Part shown: positions 12,466 to 23,380 of the stretch, piece by piece
Layout of the letters: each line of letters starts with the position of its first letter
How positions within the stretch are numbered: the first letter of the stretch is position 1
Origin: Cryphonectria parasitica EP155
Lineage: Eukaryota; Ascomycota; Sordariomycetes; Diaporthales; Cryphonectriaceae
Assembly: GCF_011745365.1 (NCBI RefSeq)
Contig: NW_024468915.1
Span: 2,396,653-2,460,652 of the forward strand
Direction: 5' to 3'
DNA length: 64,000 nt
The notes under the pieces: model-generated
What the model saw: only the letters and a program-made list of their open reading frames with translations
Database searches by the model: none
What the model was told of the DNA's origin: nothing
Program-made: the position numbers and the translations under genes

Positions 12466-13658
12466 AACACACATGTAAGTCTCTCCAAGATCTGCCAGCC
12501 AGCAAAAGCCACATTGCGACCAGACACGTCAGCAGTGTCCTCCTTCCTTATCATACTCCATCCACCCAATCTTTTCTCAACGCAAACAGTCTGCAGGTGC
12601 TTTTCTTGGCATCACATGCCAGCCACTTCCCCCCTTCATCCGGCTTTCTCTCCAGAGAGGCACGCTACTCTGTGGATGGAGTCATGTAAAAGACGTGGCG
12701 ACGGCGTGTGTGGATCGAGCATTCCCTCCACACGCAACAAATCCCACGAACAACGTATCCACCGAGCGCCAACCTCGCAGGAGAGAATAATGAAATTGCC
12801 TTGTAATGGGACAGAGGGCACAAAAGAAAACGGTCAATGTCCTTGATGCCAAAACCCCACAACAGACATCACCACCAAGGTAAGAAGGGGAAAGGAGAAC
12901 GCATGATCTCGAGAGGCCTCATGGCCAATATAACATTGGTTCTGTATCCAAAAGTACATCTGCGGATCCATAGCTCGTCCGCCCCCATTTTCCCACCCTA
13001 TGATCTATGTGCCGCACCCTTAGAAGAAAAAAAAATCCCATCCTTTGTATCGACGTGTAAATCATCAACCGAGCCTGCCCTATCTATGCAAACCCCAGAG
13101 GGCCTCGGTTGTAAAATTCATAGCTGTCACGCCGCGGGGTGCGAGCTCAGGTCAGGAAATGACCATCCCTTTTGCACCGTCGTCTCTCTCCATCTCTCCT
13201 ATTGCATAGCGCGCTTCACACCAAAAGGTACATGAGCCCTGGTTGCCATGCAAAACCGGCGTGTAGAGGCCAGTATAGAATTCCAGGATGGACGTGCCAT
13301 GACTCCGTTGCTCCCATTCGCAAATGAAAGAGAGAAAAATAAACAAAAAGAAAATGAAACCCTTTCGTCTCCGAAATTATCTCCAAGCCAAGTCCAGGTG
13401 CTTTTCCATCCCCAGCACATTCACGAGAATTAAGGTGTACACAATATTGTGGAAGAAGTACGAATGAGATGACCAAATGAAGGCCACAAAAAATGCCAGT
13501 TTGTCTCGGTTGATCGACAGCATCCGGGTAGAATGGGTGCGACAACTTGAGGTCGGGAGACCCCGAGGGCTTGGCCAGAGAGCATGCTGTGCACAAAGCC
13601 TTTATAAGGTGGGGATGGTGGGTTTGGTGTTTGAAAGGCTCGGAGGGTGTTGTGATCG

Positions 13659-16027
13659 TCAGGAATTATTCTTTCCGGCCTCTCGGACCGCCTTCATCCA
13701 TCGATCCTCGTCACCAGGCTTGCCCACGAGCCGGTGCTTCTTGCTGCGGATCACCTTCTGGACCTCGCCAACGCTCTTGGTGCCAAGGAGGGCCATCTCG
13801 TGATCCAGCAGCACCGCAACGCCGGCCCTGATCAACACCGCATCACCCTCAAAGATGTAGACATCCCACAGGCGAGATGCTTCATCGAGGGCGAGCTGGC
13901 TGGTGAAGAGAGACGAGAAGATTTCTCCCATGTACAGATCCAGGTCATGCTCGGGCAGCTTGGTCAGGTGGTCGTGGAGATCGCGTGACTTAGCTGCCAG
14001 GGTCTGCAAAAGAAGGTTGTATGCTGATGACTTGGCCCCGGCGTCATCGGAGTGGAAGCTCAACGGCAAGGCACGGTTGAGGATATTGGCAAGTGCGACG
14101 AATGCAGCTGCGGGCGTGGGAGTGTTTAGGAGAAGAAGTGCGGCGATAGTCTGTCATACAAGGTCAGTTTCAGGTTGCCTCATGTAAAAGACAAGAGTAT
14201 AGGAGGAGGAAATAAACTCACGTTGGAACCAGTGACGTAGCCGATGTCACTGCGATACATCGCATATGCCGACAAGACGTCCAGAAGGGACTGGTGAAGC
14301 GGGCCACCAGCCTGGAAGATGCGCAGGTCCTGCCAGGTGTGCTCCTCGACATCCTTGCGGATGGCACGCATCCAGCCGGTATACTTGTGGTCCTCAGGGC
14401 TACCGTGGCCTGCCTTCTCACGAGCATCGGCGGAATGCGCCCGTCCAAGAGCCGCCTGGAAGGACTTATCCGTCAGACCCAGATCGTTGCCGATCGCTTT
14501 GGTCCAAACAGCACCACGGCTCCTAGGGGCGACACCCATCCACCAAAGCTCACGTGTGCGGCGCTCACGGATGGCGTCGTTCCACCTGGGAACAATGTCC
14601 TTCTCCCAGATCTGCATGAGGCTGTCGGCCGCCTGATCCTTGTTGCTGGACATGGCCTTCTTCTTCTCCTCCCTGCGGCGTTCGTTCTCCTGGCTTCGAG
14701 CCATCATCTTCTGGTACTCCTTCAGGTGACGGCGCTCTTCGGCCGGATCCTTTGGCGGGAGCCACGAGGGGCGCGTGCGCGACAAAACAGCCTCCTTCTC
14801 CTTAGAAATGGGCAGGGGGTCGATCATGATGTTGGTACGGCGCAGAGGCGGCAGTTCGGCCAAGGCAGACTTGTGCTTGGATTTCGATTCATCGCTGTGC
14901 CGGCGCGCCTTGGGGATCGATCCGGTGCTCGACCGCTGCGACTTGGTCGCCAGCTCCTCGGCATGCTCTTCCAGCTTCTCGGTCAGCTCCTGGGCGTCCT
15001 TGTTCAACTCTGCCAGCGTCGCATTCCAACTGTTGGCCCGCTTGATGGGGCTCGTAGCGGTGCTTCCGTCGGGCGATCTCAGAGACGCAAATGTGGCATC
15101 GGATCTCGCGCCGGGGGACCGCAGCTCTCCGATAGAGCCATGCGCAGCAGCGACAGCAGGCGTTCCATTACCAACACTGCGTATCCGTGTGCCCTTGGCG
15201 GGTCGTTCCGGTGAAGCTGTCTTTGAAGAAGGCTGGCTCTTTGTGCGCTCAGAGACAGGACGAGGCGATAGCGGGACATTGTCCAAGACGAAGCCTTCGG
15301 GGATATCATCACCGTCATCCTCGTCACATTCCTTCTCCAGCTCCGCCTCGCTCTTTCGTTCTCGGTTTGACTGCCAGCTGCTCCGGCGCAGCTGCAATGA
15401 CAGGGCGGGGCCCCTTGTGGCCAAGGAGAGACTCGGAGCGAGGTTTGGGCTCGGAGTTCGGTGACGACGGCTGAAGGAGGGGACCGAGGGCCGACTGTTT
15501 GGCGTACGGTTGCTCTGGGTTCGGAGAGGAAGCGGGTTCAGAGATTCGGAGACGAGCTGATTGGTGCTAGCATTGCGCACGTGGGGGTCACGGCGCTCAG
15601 TTTGCAGGTTGGGCGAGTTAGACCGCCGCCGCATGGGATTGTATATCTCTCTCTGGGTCACCTGCAGAGTCCGCGACTTGGACAATGGCCTTATGGGCGG
15701 CTGCTGCTGCTGCTGTTGCGGCTGCGGCTGGGCCTTCAGGTTGGTCAAAGACTTTGCGGCACGCAGGTCAGAGGCGTAGGAGCGAGCGAACGGGCTCGGG
15801 TCACGTTTGGGCTGGTGCACATCGTGGTCTTGGCTCGGAGCGTCATCCTGAAGGCCAATATCTTCAAAATTGCTCACATCGGTGATGACGCTCTCCCTGT
15901 CCGAACCAAAGGACCTGGAGGAGGGGAAGGATGAGGACTTGGAGGACTTGGAGGTGGATAATCCCGGGGGCGATCCGGCGTCGGAAAGGACAATGGTTTG
16001 TTCAACGGGTCGCTCGTACAGCATCAT
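13659..16027 (-). CDS. TBC-domain (Rab-GAP-like) protein with degenerate catalytic motifs
   Basis: A 765-residue protein. Exons are 16027-14222 and 14150-13659; the 71-nt intron (GTGAGT...CAG) falls inside the TBC domain. Residues 1 to about 430 are Ser/Pro/Arg-rich and disordered with a short poly-Gln, followed by a charged helix and the TBC domain (about 480-750). The motif order RGAVWTKAIGNDL, IFQAGGPLH, then LLDVLSAYAMY and IAALLLLN resembles the animal TBC1D12/14 branch. TBC proteins normally stimulate Rab GTP hydrolysis with an Arg finger (IxxDxxR) and a Gln finger (YxQ). Here the first reads IRKDVEEHT (D559, with E562/H563 where Arg is expected) and the second YVTGSN (T599 in place of Gln). 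Both catalytic side chains therefore appear absent, so it may bind a Rab without acting as a GAP. The start is ATG 16027 (ATGATG) and carries a tiny overlapping uORF. Confidence 0.88.
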
Positions 16028-16035
16028 CTTGGCAT
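16024..16035 (-). promoter_or_regulatory. Three-codon uORF whose stop overlaps the TBC-gene start
   Basis: On the minus strand an ATG at 16035-16033, in a good context (GACCATGCC), reads M-P-R and stops at TGA 16026-16024. That TGA overlaps the main ATG at 16027-16025. If the transcript includes it, ribosomes would finish the uORF exactly at the main start. Confidence 0.6.
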
Positions 16036-16132
16036 GGTCCTACGCCAGAAGCGGAGAGATCAATTGAACTGTTGTAGGTTGCCTCGAGCAATGCGGTGCG
16101 TGGGTAACGCCACTTGCAACCCAACAAACAAT

Positions 16133-16153
16133 GTCGTCGTCGTCGTCGTCGTC
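16133..16153. repeat. (GTC)7 microsatellite
   Basis: Seven perfect GTC units about 105 bases upstream of the TBC-gene start codon, so probably in its leader or core promoter. Confidence 0.9.
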
Positions 16154-17276
16154 ACCGCCAAAAGGGTATAATGTCGTTGCCCTCGGTGTTAATGACGTTG
16201 CAGGAGGATATAAGCTTAATCTGTAACGACGGAGATCACCGCGATGGGGCTGTACTTCGTCCGGTCGTGCAAGTTGGGAAAGACGGCGGCGGATCTTTGG
16301 TCGACTTGAACCTGCAGCAGCGCAGCCGGCAGTGTGGGTCAGGAGTTAAGGCGGGGTGTGACGTTTGTAGTCTGAGGGCGCATAAAACAAGTCGATCTTG
16401 GGATGGTTGACGTTCGTGAAGCGCCGACAGTGTGTCCGAAGACCTTTCTTGCCAATTCAAGGTTGTTGGCTCTTTCGTGTCCTACTTTCCGTTGTTGAAG
16501 AGTAGCCTCGACAACCGATGGTGGCTGACAGGGCAGAATAGAGCAGAAGAAAGAGCAGGAGCAATGGCTCTCTTGAAGACACGATGAGACGAAAGAGGCG
16601 CAGAGTCCTTGTGTGTGCGTGATCCCACAGCACAGACTTCCACTCTCTCACACGCCACAGAATATGACGACGGTGGTGCGTAAGAATCGGTCACGATTGG
16701 GAGGGCCCAAATCCAGGCGGGGCGGAGAATAGGTGTGCTGGTTGGTGTTACTGGTCCTGATGCAGGGTCTGCAGGGTCCGAGAGGTCTGGTCTGGTATGT
16801 GTCTCACGATCTCAGACGGGTCAAGGTCGAGGCCGGGGTCGGTCCTGGTGGTTAGGCCGCGTGCAGGAATGCGACTTTGCTGATGGCTGGGCCAAAAATA
16901 GGGTTGCCCTGGGCCGGCTTGACAGGTCAAATAAACAATGGAAAAAAGGTTGAATGAGTGGTCTGCCTGATTGGGAACAGATAGTAAGGATTAAAGCATA
17001 AAAAAAGAAGAAATAAAAGAAACGTGCTCCAAGGAGAGTCGAGCAACGGAGTTTGAAGAAACAAGCTGGTGTAGCAAAAATGCTTGTTCCGGAGTAAGGT
17101 TGGTAAGTTAGAGGAAGATCTGAATGCGTCGTTATAGATCCAAGCTCCTCGCTAGAGACTCAATGGAGCCGAAAAAGAAAGAAAAAACGAGTGACCGAGT
17201 TAAAAAAAAGAAAATCTCTGGGAGAGAAGTTGGAGGATGTGCTAGATACCCTAATGAGAAGAGGAGGAGAGCGAGT

Positions 17277-17296
17277 GGTGAGGTGAGGTGAGGTGA
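17277..17296. repeat. (GGTGA)4 tandem repeat
   Basis: Four perfect units of the same pentamer (rotated) seen at 5376-5390. Confidence 0.9.
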
Positions 17297-17844
17297 GGAG
17301 AAGGAGAGAAAAAGAGGAGATTAGGCGGGAGCAATGAATGAGCGGATGAGGTCAAAGATCTTGAGCGGGTAGATGGGATGAACATTCAAGGTCGCTCTTG
17401 CTCCATATCTAGTGGAGGTCCAGTGCCAGGCTAGGACCCCCAGGCTAGTATCTCCACAGGGCCAGCCAGGCCTCTCAAGAACCTGCCCCTCTGTGTGTGT
17501 GTGTGTAAACCAGCCCTGTAAAGTGATGGATCTGGCGCCGGGAACAGTGGTACTATGGTAGTGTTGGTGCTGGTATTGGTGTGATGGGAACTAGCTACAG
17601 GGGGGCGGCAGGGCCGTTGTGAAAAGTTGCTGCCGCTAGAGACAGCACCGAGGAATCCACTAAATCGCTTGCCTAATTTCCAACGGCTCCGGCTGCTGGA
17701 GGGGGGGGGTGGGGACAGGGATAGCACCCTAACATCTCTCAGTATAATTCTACTGTTGATTCTGCTAGTGCCCACGTCCCCTTTCATCTCGATTGACCTT
17801 CACTCGCCATTGCTTCTCTGGTTTGATTATGGTCGGCGAGCGCT

Positions 17845-17859
17845 GGGGGGGGGGGGGGG
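17845..17859. repeat. G15 homopolymer run
   Basis: Uninterrupted run of 15 G; a G9 run lies 140 bases upstream. Both could form G-rich structures. Confidence 0.9.
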
Positions 17860-18488
17860 AGGATCGGGATGCTACCACATAAGCACCAGCAAGCCATGCA
17901 TGTGCAAGCCAGGCAAGCTTGCTTTTCCCCGTTTTCCTAGCCCACACCATGCCTTCTCAGGACAAAGTGCCGCCGGCCAACAGGTTTTCTCTTATCTCTA
18001 CTCTCAGAGGTCTGGAAATATGCTCTTTTTTCTCTCTTTTTTTTCTTCTCCCGTCCACCCTTGCTATAAGTCAGGAGATACACTTTCGGTGAACATGGTA
18101 GTGAATGCAACAGTGACTTGGCAACGAGAGAATGAAAGCAAAATAAAAAGTCATGTCATAAGAAGCTGACCAACCGAGAACAAGCCCGCAGCATCCTTCG
18201 AACAACACCGCTATTTCGGATCTCGAAAATGGGGTTCTCCTTCTCGGGAGGCCGGAAGGCCAGGAGGCGCAAGGAGGAGGGGTCAGCTAAAGGGTCAATC
18301 AAGTGTTATTTTCTCCCCCCGCTCCTCTCTTTCGGCTCACCCAAAAGATGGCAGAAAGTGGGCTCCAACAAGGGCCCCGCGTCCTTCTATTTTGATCGTG
18401 TGCCCTTGTTAGTAATCTACCATCTCCAGTTTGTTTCTTTGTCTCCATGAAGTCAAAGCAACTGGTCACCTTCAAATAGTGCTCGTAT

Positions 18489-18510
18489 GTGTGTGTGTGT
18501 GTGTGTGTGT
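18489..18510. repeat. (GT)11 microsatellite
   Basis: Eleven perfect GT units. A complementary AC repeat lies about 300 bases downstream. Confidence 0.9.
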
Positions 18511-18802
18511 ATGCGTTCGAATGTGTTCGTGGCCTGTGGATAAAGATACTCTCGCTTGAGAGGATGCGAAACTTTTTTTGGTTCAGCGGTACGCGGGAAC
18601 CCACCCTCCAGGTGGCTTTCCTTATTTCTTAGTTTCGTACCCAGCAACGCCGTGGCGTATTCTCAAACCATTCCCTGACGTTCTTTTTCACCCAGCGCCC
18701 GTTGATTTTGGCTTCTCTAGAGAGACTTGTACACAGACAGCACACTAGAAGCATCAGTGAAAGGAGATGAGGAGACCGGGGGAAAAGAGGAATGCCAATA
18801 AG

Positions 18803-18818
18803 ACACACACACACACAC
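18803..18818. repeat. (AC)8 microsatellite
   Basis: Eight perfect AC units, followed by an imperfect extension. It is the reverse complement of the GT repeat at 18489-18510, so the two could pair in a transcript. Confidence 0.9.
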
Positions 18819-19760
18819 ATACACCCACAGAAAATTTACCTCATTAAAAGATTACATCAAACGTGACATCGGCTTTACAACACGCAGCTTTGATTTCATC
18901 CCCTGGGTCCAATCACAGCTCAACCCCTCCAGGCGCCGCCGAAATTGCATACCGTTTTCAGAAAGGGGAGGGGAGGGGGTGTAGGATGGAGGGCCTGGCC
19001 AGATTCCCACTCGCTCAGCCTTGCGCGGTGCTGTGGAAACAATCCCAGCGGGGTGGGCTCCACCGCGTATCTTATGTAAAGGTCGGTCCCCCGTCATCTT
19101 GCCCTGGGCTCGCCTCGCCTTGTGGGTGGGTTCTTTTTGCTTGTATAGGCAACAAGCTTGTACTGTGGTATGTAATTCAATCCCTCGCTCAATCAGTCAA
19201 GGTCAAAGATCAACTCGTATTGTGTGCGTGCGTACGTATGCGCAGTGCAGTTATGTCAGCTAGTGTTCACACCATCCATACTATGGCAGCGCTATACATA
19301 ATACACTCGAGGCTATGACCCGCCAGTTCGTCGTATTTTGCTTTGCTTGCATTGATCATTCCAACCAGTATAGACCAGACACTGTCGAGTAGGATACATG
19401 AGCAGCAAGTCAAGCTGCTCGGGAGGATCGACTGGCTCACCCACGGACCATAGATCGAGGAGTAACTGCGGCAGCAGTGCAGCATTGGTGATGGATACGG
19501 TTTGATCGCCTGTGAAGATCCTGGGCACCACCACCCAAACCCAATCTACACATCAATGGGGAAAACGACCACATTGTCGCACAGCAAACCTTTGTCTCCA
19601 CCCCAGGAGCTCCAGATCGAACTTCATTTTCTATGACCAGCCCAACCCCTGAAGCTTTTTTGTTTTATGTGCAGAAAACGAATCCCAGTGGACATTGCAG
19701 GATATCTTATCCCCTGACAAACCCAGGTACAGAGAGAGGCTATCCTCAACCTGTGAAGGT

Positions 19761-22205
19761 CTAGGTGCTGACAACCTCCTCGCTCTCCTCGATTACCTCT
19801 TCCACAATCTCCTCGATCACCTGTTCCTCCTCGCCCGGCGCCAGCTCCTCCATCTTGGCCCTGCGCAGCTCCTCCGCCGGGTCCGCGGGCAGGCCCAGCG
19901 CCTCGCGCTCCTCCGCCGCCTCCGCCTCCACCGACTCGCGGAACTCGAGCCACTCCCGCAGCTTCTCCCGTCTCCGCTCGATCACCTCCTGGTTTGCGCC
20001 GGTGATGCGCTGAGCATCCTCCTCCTCAAACACACGGGAGTATTCGCGCAGGTTCTTGCGGATCTGCTTTTGCTCCTCCTTGGTGAGAAGTGTTGCCGGT
20101 CGGGGCCGCCATGACCATTGCTTAAACTTCTCCAGGTGGTCCTCACGCAGCAACTCGCCCCTGAAATCATAGATGTGGTATCCATTCTCCATCTGCACGC
20201 GCGCACAACATTAATCCCTGGTCTTTTTAAGTTTATTTTGGAGAGGGGGGGGGGGGTTGGCAAAGGGGTGAGGCCCAGCTTGACTTACAGAGTGTTTCCA
20301 TGCAGACGCCCAAGACGCGACATACCGCCCCGAAGGATCCCATTCCACATCTGTGACACCGTAGTGATCCGCAATGTTCATGAGCTGCAGGTTGGCCGTC
20401 AGGTCCTTCTCAGCCTCAGGCTTCTCGCCCTCAAAGTCCAGGTCGTAGAACTCGAGCTCGGAGCTCTGCTGGTTGTGCACAGTTGCCACGACCACGAATC
20501 GTCCTCGTGGCGACCAGTAGATAGCATTGCTGTTCTTCTTCTCCAGGGTCCGCAGATGCCTGAAATTGCCGATGGCGTTGCCCTTGGCCTTCTCTGGGCA
20601 GAAGAAGGCGACGTTGGTCTTGGGAGCAACGGCCGTGGCCCCTGGTGGCTCAGGGGCCGTGATGATAACAAACCGGTCTCCCTTGGGCTCCCAGGCAAAG
20701 TTGATCACGGTATCCTTGATGGTGTCAACAACCTCGACAGGCACGCCCTTCTCCTTGACGCGGAAGATCTCCAGGGTGGTAGCCTGGGACTTCTTAGACT
20801 TAGAGTGCCTATCAACCTTGACGCAGATATAGGCACCATCGGACTGCCAGTGAAGCTTGGCGTCAGAGACGCTGAACAGATTAAGGGACCGAATGACCTC
20901 TTTCGAAGGGATGCTCATCAGGCCAACCTTGGCAGGGTTGCTGCCAATCTCGGGGGTCCAGTAGCAGAACAGCTGCTCGTAGTTCTTGACACCGTCGCGC
21001 TTTGGGGTGGTGGGGGCCCAGTCAAAGTCCATCACACCCTCGATCTTGATGGTGGTCTTGTCCAACAGTCCCATACTCGGCAGGGTGTAGACGGAGATTG
21101 ACTGACCCTGAGTCATACGGGCAACGTACTTGTCATCCGCTGACCATTTGAACGCGGGCCAGGGCTGTCTGGGAGGCTTGACAGGGCCACCCTCGGGGCC
21201 AGCAGGTGCGTCGAGATTAGCAAAGGACCGCAGAGGCTTGCCAGTGGCGATATCCCAGACGACGTAGTTCTTGCCGTCATCGTCGCGGGTCAGCTGCGGG
21301 TGCGCGTCATCGCCAATGGCGATGGGACGGTTGGACCAGGTGACCAGGTAGTTCTCGTTGGGCGAAAAGGCAACCAGGTTGACAAACGGGTGACCAAATC
21401 TGCGGTGCCTGGACCAACTAGCACCAGCCCACAGCTGGACTCCCTGTGCGTGAACGCTGATGAGATAGGTGCCGAGCGGGGACCACTGCACAAAGGTCTC
21501 AGTCCAGAACTGACGGTCAACGATGTTCTCAGGGACGTCCTTGTCGTTGTTCCAGAAAACGCCAACGGTATCGCCCCGGTGCATGACGAACTGATCGCGG
21601 CCGCGGTCGGCGGGATCAGCCAAGAAGGAGCGCAGATGCTCCTTCTCCTCGAAAGGCTCGATGTTGGGAGGCTGGTATTCCTCGTCAATCCTGCCCTCAC
21701 GGCCGTATCGCTCGACATCGGTCAGTTTGTTGACGCGCAGGGTGTGCTTCTTGTCGAGGGGAACCATGTCCAGCTGGCGCACAGCAGCGCCAGCCTCAGC
21801 AGCTGAAGAATACTCGACGAAAGCGAACCTTTGGGGCGCGAGAAAGCGTTAGTACCACCACGTCATCCCAAACGATATGGCAGGCCGGGTAGGCAGGCAC
21901 AGGATGAAGACAAGGAAGACAAACCTCAGAGACTTTCCATCATCACCGATAGGCATGTAGATCTGGTCCTCGCGTGTCTTGCCGACCGAGTTCAGCTTCT
22001 TTTGAAGGAACTTGACGAGCTTCGGCTTCTGCTCCTCAGTGACCTCAGGCAGGCCGTCGACGACAACGAAGTGATCATAGCCCTGGTCAAGGGCAACCTC
22101 GTACTTCTCGCGCAGGTCGGAGACGTCTACCTCCTCGTCATCAAATTCATCGTCGTCAAGGTCGGCCTCGCGAAGGTGGTCGAAGGTCGCTGTAGGCGGA
22201 GCCAT
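19761..22205 (-). CDS. PRT1: Translation initiation factor eIF3 subunit b
   Basis: Scaffold subunit of eIF3 on the 40S ribosome. Exons are 22205-21925, 21828-20289 and 20192-19761, with introns of 96 and 96 nt; the product is 750 residues, close to yeast Prt1. The N terminus is acidic ([17 protein letters not shown]) and is followed by an RRM around 45-125. Intron 1 splits this RRM within the RNP-1-like stretch [11 protein letters not shown]. Next comes a long beta-propeller region (for example [50 protein letters not shown]) and a charged C-terminal helix rich in Glu and Arg. ATG 22205 is chosen because the protein then starts MAPP followed by the conserved acidic segment; the open frame above it lacks ATG. 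Intron 2 contains a G12/C12 run. The gene is divergent from CCT2. Confidence 0.97.
20245..20256. repeat. G12 run inside eIF3b intron 2
   Basis: On the transcribed minus strand this is a C12 tract upstream of the intron's 3' splice site region. It may act as part of a pyrimidine-rich tract. Confidence 0.85.
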
Positions 22206-23380
22206 ACTGGGCAACGTGTCGACCGAACGGTACAGATCCACGTAGTTGTAGGACGAGAGAGGTGCTTATCCTCGGGGAAGCTGGTCTTGATGTATATGTT
22301 TCTTGTTCTTCTTGTTGGTATTGTTGTGATTGTTTGTGCTCTGCCCCACTAATGAACAGAAACAGTCGGGTAGCCACAAAGAAATTGTTCCTTCTGGAGT
22401 GGCTTCGTCGTTTTCGAAGTGGCAAGGCGAGGGGACACCTGCTGGGGATGAATGACGGCGGGATTCTGCGTGCAGCTTACTGCTGTCGATGCAGGGCGCT
22501 GTGGTCGTCGCAAAAGAAAGGGATGTATGTGGGCAGCGTCAATTTTTGCTGAGATGGGGGGAATTTTGCTACAAGCGACAACTGGGACGGCTTGGAGGAA
22601 AGTGGCCCATGCTCGACCTGACTTGCTCGTCTTTTTGGTGGGGCCCAGGCGCCAGTGGGCCTGACCTGCTGAATGAGTGGCATCCAAGCATCCGGCCTGG
22701 AACAACCTTTCAGCGGGTTTCCGGAGAGGCAGCTTGGTGATACGGTGGTGGTAGTCCTGGTCGTACCCCGCTACAGGAGCCTAGGAGCCTCACTAGCGCT
22801 TCTAGTGCGATAGTACCTTTCTACCGTATGTGCAAAACACAACAAGTTCAGGCAAAAACAATACATGTATGCTATTTGAGATGAGAAAAAAAGAAGAGAA
22901 AGGAAACCATAGAGAAAAAAATGGGACGAAGAAGATTAAAAGTAAAAACAGTTGCTATGATCATACATGTCTAACTGAACATGAAATGTAAGGTATTCAG
23001 GAACTGAAGAATCGTTGTCAGATTTCGAATGGGGCTCCGTCCGTCCAGGTACAAATACATGGGTGCTGCAGTCCACGCTGTAGGGGGAGGTATAGGGGGG
23101 TAGCCCCTGCCAGCCGCAGCAACCCCGCGACCGAAGGTGGAAGACGCGCTGGCGGCAGACTGGAAAACTCAGCTGGGTCGCGGCCGGCAAAATAAAAGTG
23201 ATGGGAGAGCTCTGCTACTGCAGCCATTTTTGGATCTCGATATTTGACTGACTGACACCTTGCCCAACACGCCTCCTCCACATCGACCACCAAGGAGTTC
23301 AGAACTCGTCTCCTCTCTCTCTCTATCTCCCCAGGCAGGCTGCACGACACGTCTCTTTCTCCGCCCTTTCAAAGTGCAAG
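22206..23380. other. Divergent promoter region between eIF3b and CCT2
   Basis: About 1.2 kb shared upstream DNA of two highly expressed proteostasis genes. No gene is seen. An AT-richer stretch lies at 22820-23000, and a CT-rich leader (about 23310-23375) precedes the CCT2 start. Short open frames on both strands show no family resemblance. Confidence 0.6.

Larger units (their letters stand above)
9030..13658. other. Gene-free block of 4.6 kb upstream of the desaturase
   Basis: No frame here has recognisable protein character; the longest (minus strand, 11591-12082, 163 codons) is basic and low-complexity over a purine/pyrimidine-biased tract. The block lies between the desaturase 5' end and the TBC gene 3' end. 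It contains T13, C14 and C15 homopolymer runs and long CT-rich stretches, typical of fungal promoters and untranslated leaders. A long 5' UTR or a non-coding transcript cannot be excluded from sequence alone. Confidence 0.6.
16028..19760. other. Gene-free block of 3.7 kb upstream of the TBC gene
   Basis: No conserved frame is seen on either strand. It contains the TBC-gene promoter/leader and, at its far end, the eIF3b 3' flank. It is the most repeat-rich stretch in the window: GTC, GGTGA, GT and AC microsatellites and a G15 run, listed separately. Small open frames are low-complexity. Confidence 0.6.

Noticed and set aside
16133..18818. Possible CRISPR-like or satellite array
   Set aside because: These are unrelated short microsatellites and homopolymers without spacers, in a eukaryotic genome.
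20118..21101. 327-codon plus-strand frame opposite eIF3b
   Set aside because: It is a shadow of a strongly conserved gene and crosses an eIF3b intron boundary without any sign of its own structure.
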